From assembly GCA_017528375.1 (NCBI GenBank), contig JAFXOY010000125.1, positions 1 to 53,624 on the forward strand: a DNA stretch of 53,624 nucleotides. Direction: 5' to 3'. Each line of letters begins with the position of its first letter. Position 1 is the first letter of the stretch. This DNA comes from Clostridia bacterium (GTDB lineage Bacteria; Bacillota; Clostridia; TANB77; CAG-508). Positions 1-9,649 of the stretch are shown here, one piece after another. The notes under the pieces were generated by a model, which was given only the letters and a program-made list of their open reading frames with translations, did not search any database and was not told the origin of the DNA. The translations under genes and the position numbers were made by a program.

Positions 1-2925
1 ACTAAAATTTAATTTATTAATTTCTTTAATTGGTTTACTTATTAAATACATAACAAAAGGCGCTATTAGCCATAAAACTGAAATTACTAAAATTAGTATT
101 TTAGTAATAATATCAAAATTAAAAAAGTTAAAAACAAAGAATAACCCTATTCCAATTATTCCGGCAATAATATTTGATATCATACTTAAATAATAATTTT
201 TTAAATCGTTCTTCGAGCTTTTTTCTGCTTCCTCTGCAGTTACCCATTCTAACAAATGCTTGTTACTTATTATCATTCTATATAAGCTAGTAATTTCAGC
301 ATTTAGAGACATATATGCTTTATCTGGCAGAGTCATTATTGCTATAAGTGCTTTAGTAAGGCTATTTTTAAGTGTTGTTTGTTTTTTTACAAAAGTCCTT
401 TGACCTGTTTCCCCTTCTCTTTTAAAAACAACTCTATTTATTAACTCTAGAATATATGGAATTGTAAGTGCACCAAATACATAAGTTACTATTGGCCAAA
501 TTTTTAAACTAAAATTTAATTTAGCAATAATAATTAATAAAATAGAAATCAATATGCTTGTTTCCAACTTGCTTCTTAAAATATTATCTACAATTTTATA
601 TTTTGAAAGAATGTTTAACTTTTTATTTCTAACCCATTTTAAAATTTGATAATCTCCCCTAATCCACCTATGCAATCTTTTTTTGAAAGCTAGATAATTA
701 GTAGGATATCCATCCATTAGCATTACATCTGAGACCATTCCACATCTTAAATATGATCCTTCCAACAAATCATGACTTAAAACTGTATTTTCGGGTATTT
801 CATTTTTTAGCACTTTGGAGAAAACATTTAAATCATAAATTCCTTTACCAGTAAAAATTCCTTCATCAAAGTTATCTTGATAAACATCAAAAATAGCATT
901 AACATATGAATCAGTTCCTCCTAAGCCTGAAAATATTTTTGTAAATGTACTTTTTCCAACTTCTAAAAGCCCAATTCCAACTCGTGGTTGCATTAACGCA
1001 TGTCCATCAATAACAACATTTTTGTTTTGATCTAATATTGGCATATTCAAAATATGTGCCATTGTTCCAACTAGCTCTAGGCCAGAGTTTAGAACCAAAT
1101 CTGTATCGCTGTCCAAGGTTATAATATATTTAATTTTAGGAATATTCGATTCTTCAAAATTATTATATAAAAACGGATTTTTTATATTTCCTAAAATATA
1201 TTCATTAAACTGATTTATCGCTCCTCTTTTTCTCTCCCAGCCTAAATAACAACCTTCCTGTTCATTCCACATTCTTTTTCTATAAATAAAATTAAACTTT
1301 TTAAACTTCTCATCTGGATATTTTTCATTTAATTTATTTATTTCATTTATCCCCGCCTGAATAATTTCATCATCATATTTTTCAACATCATTTTGCCCAC
1401 TTGAGCAATCTGCTAATAATGTAAAATATAAATTATTACTCTTATTGGCAATATAGTAAACTTCTAATTTTGAAAAAAGCTCATGAACCTTTTCCTTGTT
1501 TTTAACTATTGTTGGAATTATTACCATGGTTGAATATTCTTCCGGGATTCCAGATTTAAAATCAAGTTTTGGTAAAATTTTAGGTTTAATAATTTTACTT
1601 AAAATATATTGTATTAACTGAACAACAATCGTTTGACTTGGAATTAATGTTGCAACAAAAATAAGTAGTGAAATTAGAAAATTCTCTGTATAGTTTTCCA
1701 CATATATTGCACATAAAAGGCTTAGTAAAACTGATAAGACACTTATTCCTAAAATATATACTTTCTTTTTTGTACTTTGCTTTACATTTTTAACTTTTTT
1801 ATTTAGTAATTCAGATAAAAGTGTACTTTTCCCTTCTGATATTAAATAATATCCAATATGTGCTTGTTTTCCATTCTTACCTCTTTTAGCCAAATCCAAG
1901 CATTTTTTTGCAATATACATTTCAGAAATCTTTGTTTTTTTAGATATATTTTCTATTTGTTTTCTATAATAAGCTTTGGTTTTATAATCCATTTTGCTAT
2001 ATACACCAGCTGGATCATTTTTTAACAATTCCTCAACTCCATTTATTTGTTCAAAAATTTCTAAAAAATTAACTCTAATAATTGTATTTATACTTGTAAT
2101 GGATTTTCCCATTGAAATCTTTTTAAGAGCAATATCAAAGTGTTCTTTTTGAATAACTTCACTAATACTTAACCCCATTTTATCAACTTGTTCTTCTAAA
2201 ATGTTTAGAAAAGAATATGCTTGTCTTCCATATTGTTTCAATCGATAGGACATATACTCTATAAATGGGTATTTCATCTCACTATTTCCATAATTTTTAG
2301 TAACTGGAATGTTTTTAAATTTTAAATTATCTTTATTTTCAACCAATCTTTCAATAATGTTTTCAACTTTATATTTTTGAATTTGAGAAGAATATATTTT
2401 TTCACATATTCCTCGAATATTCTCTAATAATGCAATTTGAAGGAAAATACCAATATTCCAAATTTCCTCCATACTTAAATTCTTCTTGGACTGATACGCT
2501 TGTAACAAATTACTTAAATTGTTTCTATCAATTACTCCATCTGTATATGCAACAATTTCACTAGCTAAAACATATATTCTTGCAAATCCTTTATAATTGC
2601 CATTTTCCAAGCCAACAAAACTTGTATACTTTTTTAAAGTCATATCTTTAATAATAGTTTTAACTGTCTTTTCAATAATATAATAATTATCCAAAATCCA
2701 TTCTCCAGCCGGATGAATAGGTATACCAAGCTTTACATGCTCTGTTAATATATTATAAACTTCCGTAATATATTCAAAATTATCTTTAACTCTTGGAACT
2801 GGATATGTGTTTTTATCTGATTTATTTTTTAAAATATTATCTGAAGCAAGTTTTTGCAAATAATTTTCTAATTGGTTTTTATCAAGTAACACACCTTTTA
2901 TATTTAGTATTTTATAATCTCCCAA
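1..2925 (-). CDS. ndvB: Cyclic beta-1,2-glucan synthase (NdvB/ChvB-like, GT84), N-terminal part, cut by window edge
   Basis: An open frame of about 975 codons runs from a TTG start (2925, with AGAGGTG just upstream) off the left edge; I read it through without an internal stop. The N-terminal third contains HPAGEWILDNYY and SMGKSITSINTI, the family's helical protein-primer region. Hydrophobic segments follow near codons 375-430, then a glycosyltransferase domain with the LDSDTD nucleotide-sugar motif, SHDLLEG and HRWIRGDYQ, then more membrane helices. In the family this protein makes cyclic beta-1,2-glucans from UDP-glucose at the cytoplasmic membrane. The C-terminal GH94-type phosphorylase modules that set ring size would lie outside the window, so completeness cannot be judged. 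A terminator separates it from the upstream gene. Family call is firm; product ring size and physiological role are inference. Confidence 0.88.
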   Translation of the reverse strand, partial: MGDYKILNIKGVLLDKNQLENYLQKLASDNILKNKSDKNTYPVPRVKDNFEYITEVYNILTEHVKLGIPIHPAGEWILDNYYIIEKTVKTIIKDMTLKKYTSFVGLENGNYKGFARIYVLASEIVAYTDGVIDRNNLSNLLQAYQSKKNLSMEEIWNIGIFLQIALLENIRGICEKIYSSQIQKYKVENIIERLVENKDNLKFKNIPVTKNYGNSEMKYPFIEYMSYRLKQYGRQAYSFLNILEEQVDKMGLSISEVIQKEHFDIALKKISMGKSITSINTIIRVNFLEIFEQINGVEELLKNDPAGVYSKMDYKTKAYYRKQIENISKKTKISEMYIAKKCLDLAKRGKNGKQAHIGYYLISEGKSTLLSELLNKKVKNVKQSTKKKVYILGISVLSVLLSLLCAIYVENYTENFLISLLIFVATLIPSQTIVVQLIQYILSKIIKPKILPKLDFKSGIPEEYSTMVIIPTIVKNKEKVHELFSKLEVYYIANKSNNLYFTLLADCSSGQNDVEKYDDEIIQAGINEINKLNEKYPDEKFKKFNFIYRKRMWNEQEGCYLGWERKRGAINQFNEYILGNIKNPFLYNNFEESNIPKIKYIITLDSDTDLVLNSGLELVGTMAHILNMPILDQNKNVVIDGHALMQPRVGIGLLEVGKSTFTKIFSGLGGTDSYVNAIFDVYQDNFDEGIFTGKGIYDLNVFSKVLKNEIPENTVLSHDLLEGSYLRCGMVSDVMLMDGYPTNYLAFKKRLHRWIRGDYQILKWVRNKKLNILSKYKIVDNILRSKLETSILISILLIIIAKLNFSLKIWPIVTYVFGALTIPYILELINRVVFKREGETGQRTFVKKQTTLKNSLTKALIAIMTLPDKAYMSLNAEITSLYRMIISNKHLLEWVTAEEAEKSSKNDLKNYYLSMISNIIAGIIGIGLFFVFNFFNFDIITKILILVISVLWLIAPFVMYLISKPIKEINKLNFS

Positions 2926-2987
2926 ATTTGACACCTCTTATATTTCTTTTTTAGAAATATTTTCTCCAAATTTGGAAGTTTTTATAC

Positions 2988-3012
2988 AAAAAAAAGACCT
3001 AAATGGTCTTTT
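2988..3012 (-). terminator. Rho-independent terminator of the charged hypothetical gene
   Basis: Read on the minus strand, AAAGACC and GGTCTTT arms enclose a 4-nt loop and run into eight Ts. The stop codon of the gene ending at 3011 overlaps the foot of the stem. Confidence 0.8.
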
Positions 3013-4276
3013 ATTCAACAGGCATTCCTCTGAATCTTAATACACCATCAGGTCCTCTTTTATAACCAGGCTCTAACTCCTCTTTTTCGTCATCATAATC
3101 ATAAATTTGTTTTTCGCCTTTACTTTCAACAAACTCTTCTATTAATTCCTCCAATTCATCTTTAGAAGGATTCTTTGTAGGATATCTTGATGAAATCATT
3201 TGTATAATATCCATTTCATCTTTTTCTTCGATAATTGCTTCTTCAATTTTTTCAGCGATAATTTGTCTTATTTGTTCTATTTTTAATTCTCCCTCATTAA
3301 TTTCATCCGATTCAACAAAATTTTCTTCTTTAATTTCATTTACATCGTCTTTAATGTGATCATATTTTTTTACTTTTTGGTTTCCTCTATCTCTATCTGT
3401 TGCAATCTTAATTCCTTCGTCATTACCATCTTTGTCAATATCTCCTGTTTTACTTCCTTCTCTATGTCTGTGAGACACTCTTGCCTCAATCTCACCTGAA
3501 TCTAATTGGTCAAAATTAAGCTCTACTCTGTCACCATATCTATCTTTATATGTTATTTTTTGAGCAATTCCAATCTCTGTTTCATCTCTATTTTTTTCTA
3601 AAGTATCTTGCCTTCCTGTATTTAAATCTTTTCTTAAATACTCTTCAACTTCTTCATATTTTCCCGTATATAAATTTAATGCCATCATGTGGAATTTTCC
3701 ATCTTTATTAATAAAATATGAATCATATATGTTGTATTTATTTGGGCTAACCATATCAGCCACAAACTCGAAATCTTTTATTTTAACATTATTATAAGAT
3801 TTTAATTCTTTTTCTGTTAAAGATGTATCTTGTTTTTTCTTGCTGTCTTCTATTTCTTTAGCCGATTTCTTCTCAGGAACTTTTTTGTTTTCTACTTTCT
3901 CCTCTTTATTTGTTTCTAATTCTTTCTTATCTCTATTTTCAACTTTTTGTTCTTTATCCTTTTCTGATTGTTCTTTTATTTTTTGTTGAACATCATATTC
4001 TAATTTATCTTTATCAAAGCCAATTAAATCATACATTTTTCCCATTTTTATTTTTAATTCTTCTTTGTACTTTGCATCAAAGACAAATGTTTTATCATCT
4101 TTCACTATTCCAATTCGCTTATTGTCTCCATCAAGAATTTCAAACTCTGGGCCTTTCTTTCCTATTCCAATCGGTTTTACTTTTACGTCTGTTTCTCTAA
4201 AAATAGGAGTTTGATCTTTTCTTGTTAGCATAAATTCATCTAATTTCTTTGTTTCTGATTGATTTTCTTTTTCCAT
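3011..4276 (-). CDS. Highly charged hypothetical protein, 421 aa
   Basis: I do not recognise a family. The protein has no signal peptide or membrane segment. Residues 1-90 look globular (VFDAKYKEELKIKMGKMYDL). Residues 95-155 are a Lys/Glu/Gln-rich, probably coiled or disordered linker. A second globular patch around 165-215 contains KYNIYDSYFINKDGKFHMMA. An acidic helical tail holds repeated EEAIIEEK-type stretches, and the C-terminus is GPDGVLRFRGMPVE. The start is well supported by AGAGGTGATTTTAAATG. It lies 27 nt downstream of the Ca2+ ATPase stop with no clear promoter between, so co-transcription is likely. A cytoplasmic structural or regulatory role is possible, but nothing in the sequence shows it. 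Confidence 0.75.
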   Translation of the reverse strand: MEKENQSETKKLDEFMLTRKDQTPIFRETDVKVKPIGIGKKGPEFEILDGDNKRIGIVKDDKTFVFDAKYKEELKIKMGKMYDLIGFDKDKLEYDVQQKIKEQSEKDKEQKVENRDKKELETNKEEKVENKKVPEKKSAKEIEDSKKKQDTSLTEKELKSYNNVKIKDFEFVADMVSPNKYNIYDSYFINKDGKFHMMALNLYTGKYEEVEEYLRKDLNTGRQDTLEKNRDETEIGIAQKITYKDRYGDRVELNFDQLDSGEIEARVSHRHREGSKTGDIDKDGNDEGIKIATDRDRGNQKVKKYDHIKDDVNEIKEENFVESDEINEGELKIEQIRQIIAEKIEEAIIEEKDEMDIIQMISSRYPTKNPSKDELEELIEEFVESKGEKQIYDYDDEKEELEPGYKRGPDGVLRFRGMPVE

Positions 4277-4303
4277 TTAAAATCACCTCTTACACTTTTT
4301 TTA

Positions 4304-6976
4304 TCATATATTCGATATTTTGTCAAAAACCCTACTTTCTTTCCTAACAACTTTTCCAAACTTCCATTGGTTGGCAATCTTTTGAATTTCCATTAATATA
4401 ACCGGTGTAAAAGATATTCCTATTGTATACAACCACTGTTCTAAAGTTAGATTAGTTAATTTAAAAACTTCTGCAAACTGTGGTACAACAACTACAATTG
4501 TTTGTAAAAATGCTCCTCCTAGAAAAGCCAGAATTAAGTATTTGTTTTGGAATAATCCTGTTTTGAAAATTGATTCATCTGTTCTAATATTAAAACTATG
4601 TACTAATTCAAGCAATCCTAATGACACGAAAGCCATTGTTCTTCCAACCTCTAAATTATAGAAAATTTTTCCAATTGTAAAAGCTAATAAATTTAAAATT
4701 CCAATCATTGAACCTTCTACAATAATTCGTCCCCATAACCCATCTGCAAAAATACTTTTTTTTGGATTTCGTGGCTTTTCATCCATTATGTTTTTATCAG
4801 GATTTTCTAATCCTAAGGCAATTGCAGGAAGCGAATCTGTAATTAAGTTTATCCATAACAATTGTATTGCAAGTAATGGTGAACGCATTCCAATTAATAA
4901 GCCTAAAAATATTGTAACTATTTCACCAACATTTGTTGCAATTAAAAAATGGATTGCTTTCCTGATGTTATTAAATATTGTTCTTCCATATTTAACAGCT
5001 TCAACTATTGTTACAAAATTATCATCTGTTAATACCATATCTGCAGCATTTTTTGCTACATCTGTTCCATTTAGTCCCATTGCAATTCCTATATCCGCAT
5101 TTTTTAAGGCTGGTGCATCATTCACTCCATCTCCAGTCATTGCGACTACTGCGCCAGTTCCTTGAAATGCTTTTACAATTTCAACCTTATGTTCAGGTGT
5201 AACACGAGCAAATACTGAGTATTTCATTATGTTATTTTTGAATTCTGATTTTGAAAGCCTGTCTAGTTCAGCTCCAGTTATTGATAAATCGTTTTTCTTT
5301 AAAATTCCTAATTCAGTTGCAATTGCATTTGCTGTTGTAATGTGATCTCCTGTAATCATAACGGTTTTTATTCCTGCTTTTCTGCATGTTGCAATTGCTT
5401 CTTTCACTCCATCTCTTGGTGGATCAATCATCCCAATTAAGCCTACAAATATTAAATCATTTTCAATATAGTTACTTTGAATTTTTGTTGGTAATACATC
5501 AACATCTTTATATGCCACTGCTATAACCCTTAACGCTTTCGTAGCCATATTTTCATTCTGTTGCTCCACAGACTTTATATTTGACATAGCTAGACTCGAA
5601 ATTTGATTATTTGAAAAATATTTACTACATCTTTTTAATAAAACATCTGGAGCACCTTTTGTGATTATTCTATATTTGTTTCCTATTCTATGTATTGTTG
5701 TCATCATTTTTCTTGATGAATCAAATGGAATGTCATTTATTCTTTCAAATTGATTATATAAACTCTTTTTAGTTTTTCCTCGCTTATAGCATTCTTCAAC
5801 AATTGCAATTTCCGTTGGATCACCTGATATATTTGCTTTTCCTTCATCATAAGAAATTTCTACATCCGTACACATTGTGGCAAGTTCGATTGCAAAATTT
5901 GAAGTTTGGGACATTTCGGTACGCGTCCCCAAATTGCTCACTTCAACTACCTTCATTTTGTTTTGAGTTAATGTTCCAGTTTTATCAGAACAGATTACGC
6001 TACTACTACCAAGCGTTTCTACAGCTGGTAGTTTTCTTATAATGCTATTTTTCTTTGCCATTATTGTAACGCCAATTGATAAAACAATTGTTACAATAGC
6101 TGGCAATCCTTCTGGAATAGCAGCAACTGCAAGTCCAACAGATGTCATAAACATCTCAATTGGAGGAATTTTCTTTAATATTCCTATAAAGAAAATAATT
6201 GCACATATTCCTAAACATGCTAGCCCAAGTGTTTTTCCTACTTCTGATAATTTTCTTTGAATTGGAGTTTCTGGAGATTCATTTGTTATAATCATTTTGG
6301 CAATCTTACCAACTTTAGTATTCATGCCAGTTTCTACAACAACCCCTTCTCCATGTCCATTTACTATTACAGTAGTTGCAAAAACCATATTTACACAGTC
6401 ACCTATACCAACTTTCTCGTCTAAAATAACTGCTGCATTTTTATCTATAGGAACAGTTTCGCCTGTCAAACTAGATTCCTCTGCTTTTAAATTATACGCA
6501 TTAATTAATCTGCAATCTGCTGGCACAAAATTTCCAGCCTCTAAAATAACTATATCTCCCGGAACAAGTTCACTACTATGAATTTGCTTAATCCTTCCCT
6601 CTCTTCTTACCTTAACAATAGGAGCAGTCATATTTTGTAAAGCTTCCAATGACTTCTCAGCTTTAGCCTCTTGAACAATTCCCATAATTGCATTAAACAC
6701 CACAATTGCAATTATTATTATTGAATCTAAATAATCATTTGAACCCTGAATTTTTTCAATTACGGCAGAAACAATTGAAGCAATAATCAGAATAATAATC
6801 ATAAAATCATTAAACTGTTTAAAAAACTTTATAATTATGCCTTCTTTTGGTTTATCATCTAATTTATTTTCACCATATTCTTGAAAACGCCTATTTACCT
6901 CATCTGCTGTAAGTCCATATTGGTAATTTGTTTTTAACTTATGCTTTAACTCGCTAAGATTTAGAGTTTGCCACAT
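4304..6976 (-). CDS. Cation-transporting P-type ATPase, P2A (Ca2+) type
   Basis: An 890-aa P-type ATPase. It has an N-terminal cation-ATPase domain, the TGE actuator motif near residue 171, the phosphorylated Asp in DKTGTLT near 331, and the hinge TGDGVNDAP. The transmembrane Ca2+ ligands of the SERCA/PMR1 group are visible: PEGLPA in M4 (near 288), NVGE in M5, NLITD in M6 and an M8 Glu in LLELVHSF. It would pump Ca2+ (possibly Mn2+) out of the cytoplasm. ATG 6976 (MWQTLNL) follows GGAGG with good spacing and is preferred over the in-frame codon 21 nt upstream. The Shine-Dalgarno sequence is directly preceded by an intergenic GGGAC-type palindrome. Confidence 0.95.
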   Translation of the reverse strand: MWQTLNLSELKHKLKTNYQYGLTADEVNRRFQEYGENKLDDKPKEGIIIKFFKQFNDFMIIILIIASIVSAVIEKIQGSNDYLDSIIIIAIVVFNAIMGIVQEAKAEKSLEALQNMTAPIVKVRREGRIKQIHSSELVPGDIVILEAGNFVPADCRLINAYNLKAEESSLTGETVPIDKNAAVILDEKVGIGDCVNMVFATTVIVNGHGEGVVVETGMNTKVGKIAKMIITNESPETPIQRKLSEVGKTLGLACLGICAIIFFIGILKKIPPIEMFMTSVGLAVAAIPEGLPAIVTIVLSIGVTIMAKKNSIIRKLPAVETLGSSSVICSDKTGTLTQNKMKVVEVSNLGTRTEMSQTSNFAIELATMCTDVEISYDEGKANISGDPTEIAIVEECYKRGKTKKSLYNQFERINDIPFDSSRKMMTTIHRIGNKYRIITKGAPDVLLKRCSKYFSNNQISSLAMSNIKSVEQQNENMATKALRVIAVAYKDVDVLPTKIQSNYIENDLIFVGLIGMIDPPRDGVKEAIATCRKAGIKTVMITGDHITTANAIATELGILKKNDLSITGAELDRLSKSEFKNNIMKYSVFARVTPEHKVEIVKAFQGTGAVVAMTGDGVNDAPALKNADIGIAMGLNGTDVAKNAADMVLTDDNFVTIVEAVKYGRTIFNNIRKAIHFLIATNVGEIVTIFLGLLIGMRSPLLAIQLLWINLITDSLPAIALGLENPDKNIMDEKPRNPKKSIFADGLWGRIIVEGSMIGILNLLAFTIGKIFYNLEVGRTMAFVSLGLLELVHSFNIRTDESIFKTGLFQNKYLILAFLGGAFLQTIVVVVPQFAEVFKLTNLTLEQWLYTIGISFTPVILMEIQKIANQWKFGKVVRKESRVFDKISNI

Positions 6977-6990
6977 ATTTATTCCTCCTT

Positions 6991-7073
6991 TGCACAATTG
7001 GGGACGCGTCCCTGCTGTGCATTTTGCACAGCTAGGGACAGGTCATTATTAATATATATTCAGGTTTGTCCCT
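6991..7073. repeat. GGGACGCGTCCC/TGTGCA palindromic repeat (flavour A), copy 1
   Basis: GCACAATTGGGGACGCGTCCC is followed by an internal TGTGCATTTTGCACA palindrome and then AGGGACAGG. An outer TGTCCCT lies at 7067-7073. On the minus strand it lies in the 5' UTR of the Ca2+ ATPase and ends one or two bases from its Shine-Dalgarno sequence. The rest of the ~310-bp gap (7074-7183) holds no gene that I can see. Confidence 0.85.
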
Positions 7074-7183
7074 ATTTATGCTTTTTTTACTTTCTTCTTT
7101 CACAATTTTACTGCATCAGACATTGTCAAAAAGCAGATTCATAATATGATGTACTCCCGAAGAATGATAATTTTTGCTGAAAA

Positions 7184-7226
7184 TAAAAAAGATTAATTGA
7201 ATTAATTCAATTAACCTTTTTTGTTT
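7184..7226 (-). terminator. AT-rich hairpin terminator downstream of the ABC permease
   Basis: GATTAATTGAATT/AATTCAATTAACC arms are flanked by A- and T-runs, so it could work in both directions. A flavour A repeat lies between this hairpin and the permease stop codon and so would be transcribed in the 3' UTR. Confidence 0.6.
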
Positions 7227-7231
7227 TTTAC

Positions 7232-7290
7232 TGACGTGTCCCTAGCTGTGCAAAATGCACAGCCGGGACGCGTCCCCAATTGTGCAATTA
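7232..7290. repeat. GGGACGCGTCCC/TGTGCA palindromic repeat (flavour A), copy 2
   Basis: ACGTGTCCCTAGCTGTGCA is followed by AATGCACAGC, then GGGACGCGTCCCCAATTGTGCAATTA. The outer end of the repeat contains the TAA stop (7288-7290 read on minus) of the ABC permease gene. Confidence 0.87.
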
Positions 7291-8745
7291 CACATTTTTT
7301 ATTTCTTTTTTATTAAATGCAAACCATCCTGCAACAACCATAATTACCCAGTAACAAATACATACACCAGTTGCGAAACCTAGGTTTGTAAATTCATATT
7401 GAGGCAACTTTCCAAATAAGAATTGTGAGAAATCCCAGTTTAATGTTGGGAAAATTGCTAATTGCTTAATTGGATGCATTGTTAATAATGAACTTACAAT
7501 TGCTCCACCAATATTTCCTATAATTGGTAAAACAATTGCTAGTACTGTATTTCCAAAAATACAACTTACTGCAAATGCCAATGTTCCAAGTAAAATATAT
7601 ATTGGTAATTTAGATAATGCTAATATTCCTAAATATTTAAATAGATTATATGTTTCCAATGAATTTGTATTAAAATTATAAACAACGGCCGGAATAGATA
7701 GTGAATCAAATCCAAATATTATTCCTCCAATCAAAATTTGCATTAACATTGTAACAACAAATATAAATAAAATCATCATTAATGATACTATATATTTAGC
7801 TAATAATATTTTCCATCTTTTATATGGTTTTACTAGAAGCATTTTTATTGTTCCCTTTTCCATTTCTGAACTTACCATTCCACCAGCAATCATAACAACG
7901 AAGATTACTAAGAAAATTGAGTATTCATCAAACATGTTTAATAATACGCCTCTTACTGAACTGTAATTTTTAACATCTTGTCTGTTTTCTATAATATATT
8001 TAGAAGTTTCGTATTCTTCTAATGCTTCTTGTTTTGCACGTTTTTCTTGATAACTTAAACTTTTATCATTGTAATTGTAATCAATTCCTGCTGAACGAAT
8101 TCTAGCTTCAATTGCATCATTCATAAAGTTTTGCCCATAAGGAATATCTTTTTCAATTCTCATTTTAGTTAATTCTAATTTTGTCTCTAACATTGCTATT
8201 GTATTATCTAATTCTTTTGCAATTTTTTCGTTTTTCACCATTTGTTTTTGATCTTTAGTTGCTGATAGTTCTTCTTCTATTTGCACAATTTCTTCTTGAA
8301 CATATTGTTTCCAATCACCATTTTTTAATTTATTTAATTCCCTGTTATACACTTCTTGCGGATTTTCTGTTATTCCTTCTTTATCTGCATCTGTACCATA
8401 TTTATAAACATTTATATTAAATAAATATCCTTGAAAATCTCTATTTATAATATATATTTGCCATGAGTTTTCATCAAATTGTTTCATCAACTCATAAAAA
8501 TCCACATCTGTTTTTAGTTGTATATAATTTTCCCTGTCGGACTCTGGATTTATATTGTTTAACTGCTCTCTTGCATATTCAATATATTGATCACTTGTAT
8601 TATAATTACCTTGATTGATCATAGACATCATATATTTATATATAAAATTTGTTAAAACAACAAACAATGCCAAAATGATTAAAACTATATATGTACTTTT
8701 CTTTCTAAAAATCTTTATCAATTCATTTTTTATTAAACTACCCAA
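7288..8745 (-). CDS. ABC-2 type transporter permease
   Basis: A 485-aa membrane subunit with one N-terminal transmembrane helix (about residues 18-42). A ~220-aa largely helical hydrophilic domain follows (about 45-265, rich in Glu/Lys/Gln), then five or more helices to the C-terminus (IFLVIFVVMIAGG onward). This 1+5 layout with a large loop fits the ABC-2 family of Gram-positive exporters (bacitracin, lantibiotic immunity, Nat-type). It overlaps the upstream ATPase gene by 8 nt, so translation is coupled. The substrate cannot be deduced. Its last codons and stop sit at the edge of a GGGAC-type repeat. Confidence 0.9.
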   Translation of the reverse strand: MGSLIKNELIKIFRKKSTYIVLIILALFVVLTNFIYKYMMSMINQGNYNTSDQYIEYAREQLNNINPESDRENYIQLKTDVDFYELMKQFDENSWQIYIINRDFQGYLFNINVYKYGTDADKEGITENPQEVYNRELNKLKNGDWKQYVQEEIVQIEEELSATKDQKQMVKNEKIAKELDNTIAMLETKLELTKMRIEKDIPYGQNFMNDAIEARIRSAGIDYNYNDKSLSYQEKRAKQEALEEYETSKYIIENRQDVKNYSSVRGVLLNMFDEYSIFLVIFVVMIAGGMVSSEMEKGTIKMLLVKPYKRWKILLAKYIVSLMMILFIFVVTMLMQILIGGIIFGFDSLSIPAVVYNFNTNSLETYNLFKYLGILALSKLPIYILLGTLAFAVSCIFGNTVLAIVLPIIGNIGGAIVSSLLTMHPIKQLAIFPTLNWDFSQFLFGKLPQYEFTNLGFATGVCICYWVIMVVAGWFAFNKKEIKNV

Positions 8746-9649
8746 TTACATTACCCCCTGTTCTTTTTAAGAAAGCATCTTCAAGTGATACTTTTTCTTC
8801 TTTAATTTCATAAATTTTGATATTCTTTTCAACTAGTTTTTCAACAAACGCTGGAATATCGTCCTTTTTTGCAGATAATGTAAATTTATTTTCATCAATA
8901 ATAGCAATGTTTTCAGTAACTTCTAATAATTTTGTATCATTAATTTCTACAGAATAAATCTTTTCATCACCATTTGATTTAGATTTTAAATCATCCATTG
9001 ATGTATTTTCAATTATTTTTCCATTTTTAATAATACATACTTTTGTACAGAAACTTTCAAGTTCTGCTAGGTTATGGCTAGAAATAAATATTGCCATTTT
9101 TTCCTCTTTAGCAAGTTTAACCAAAAACTCTCTTAAATCTTTTATTCCTTCTGGATCAAGCCCATTTGTTGGCTCGTCTAGAATTAATAAATTCGGTTTA
9201 TTTAAAATAGCTTGTGCAATACCTAATCTTTGTCTCATTCCTAAAGAATATTTAGAAACTTTATCATTAATTCTATTTTCCAAACCAACTAGTTTTACTA
9301 CCTCATCTATTCTCTTTGAATCAATATTTTTATACATATTAGCAATTAATTCAAGATTTTTTCTTCCTGATAAATACATATAAAAATCTGGATTTTCAAC
9401 TATTGCGCCAACTTTTTCAATTGCTTTAACGAAATCTGACTTAATGTCAAATCCATTAATTTTAACTGTTCCACTTGTTATATTTTGAAGTCCTAAAACA
9501 AGTTTAATAGTTGTTGTCTTTCCTGCACCATTTGGTCCAATGAAGCCTAAAATTTCTCCTTCATTTAATTCAAATGATACATTATTTAAAATTTGCTTTT
9601 TCTTAATTACTTTATTAAGATTATCGCATTTTAAAACTGTTTTACTCAT
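8738..9649 (-). CDS. ABC transporter ATP-binding protein
   Basis: A 303-aa nucleotide-binding subunit. Walker A is GPNGAGKTT (about residues 38-46), the signature is SLGMRQRLG, Walker B with D-loop is LLILDEPTNGLDPEG, and the switch His is in ISSHNLAELE. A ~80-aa C-terminal extension is typical of the BcrA/NatA-like exporter group. It powers the permease encoded next in the same operon. The ATG follows an AGGAGG two bases from the usual distance (ACTGAAGGAGGTATTAAT). The upstream intergenic region is shared with a divergent gene of unknown function. Confidence 0.93.
   Translation of the reverse strand: MSKTVLKCDNLNKVIKKKQILNNVSFELNEGEILGFIGPNGAGKTTTIKLVLGLQNITSGTVKINGFDIKSDFVKAIEKVGAIVENPDFYMYLSGRKNLELIANMYKNIDSKRIDEVVKLVGLENRINDKVSKYSLGMRQRLGIAQAILNKPNLLILDEPTNGLDPEGIKDLREFLVKLAKEEKMAIFISSHNLAELESFCTKVCIIKNGKIIENTSMDDLKSKSNGDEKIYSVEINDTKLLEVTENIAIIDENKFTLSAKKDDIPAFVEKLVEKNIKIYEIKEEKVSLEDAFLKRTGGNVIG

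Noticed and set aside
7184-7226. Riboswitch in the Ca2+ ATPase leader
   Set aside because: Only an AT-rich terminator and repeat words are visible; I see no conserved aptamer sequence (for example Mn2+ yybP-type).
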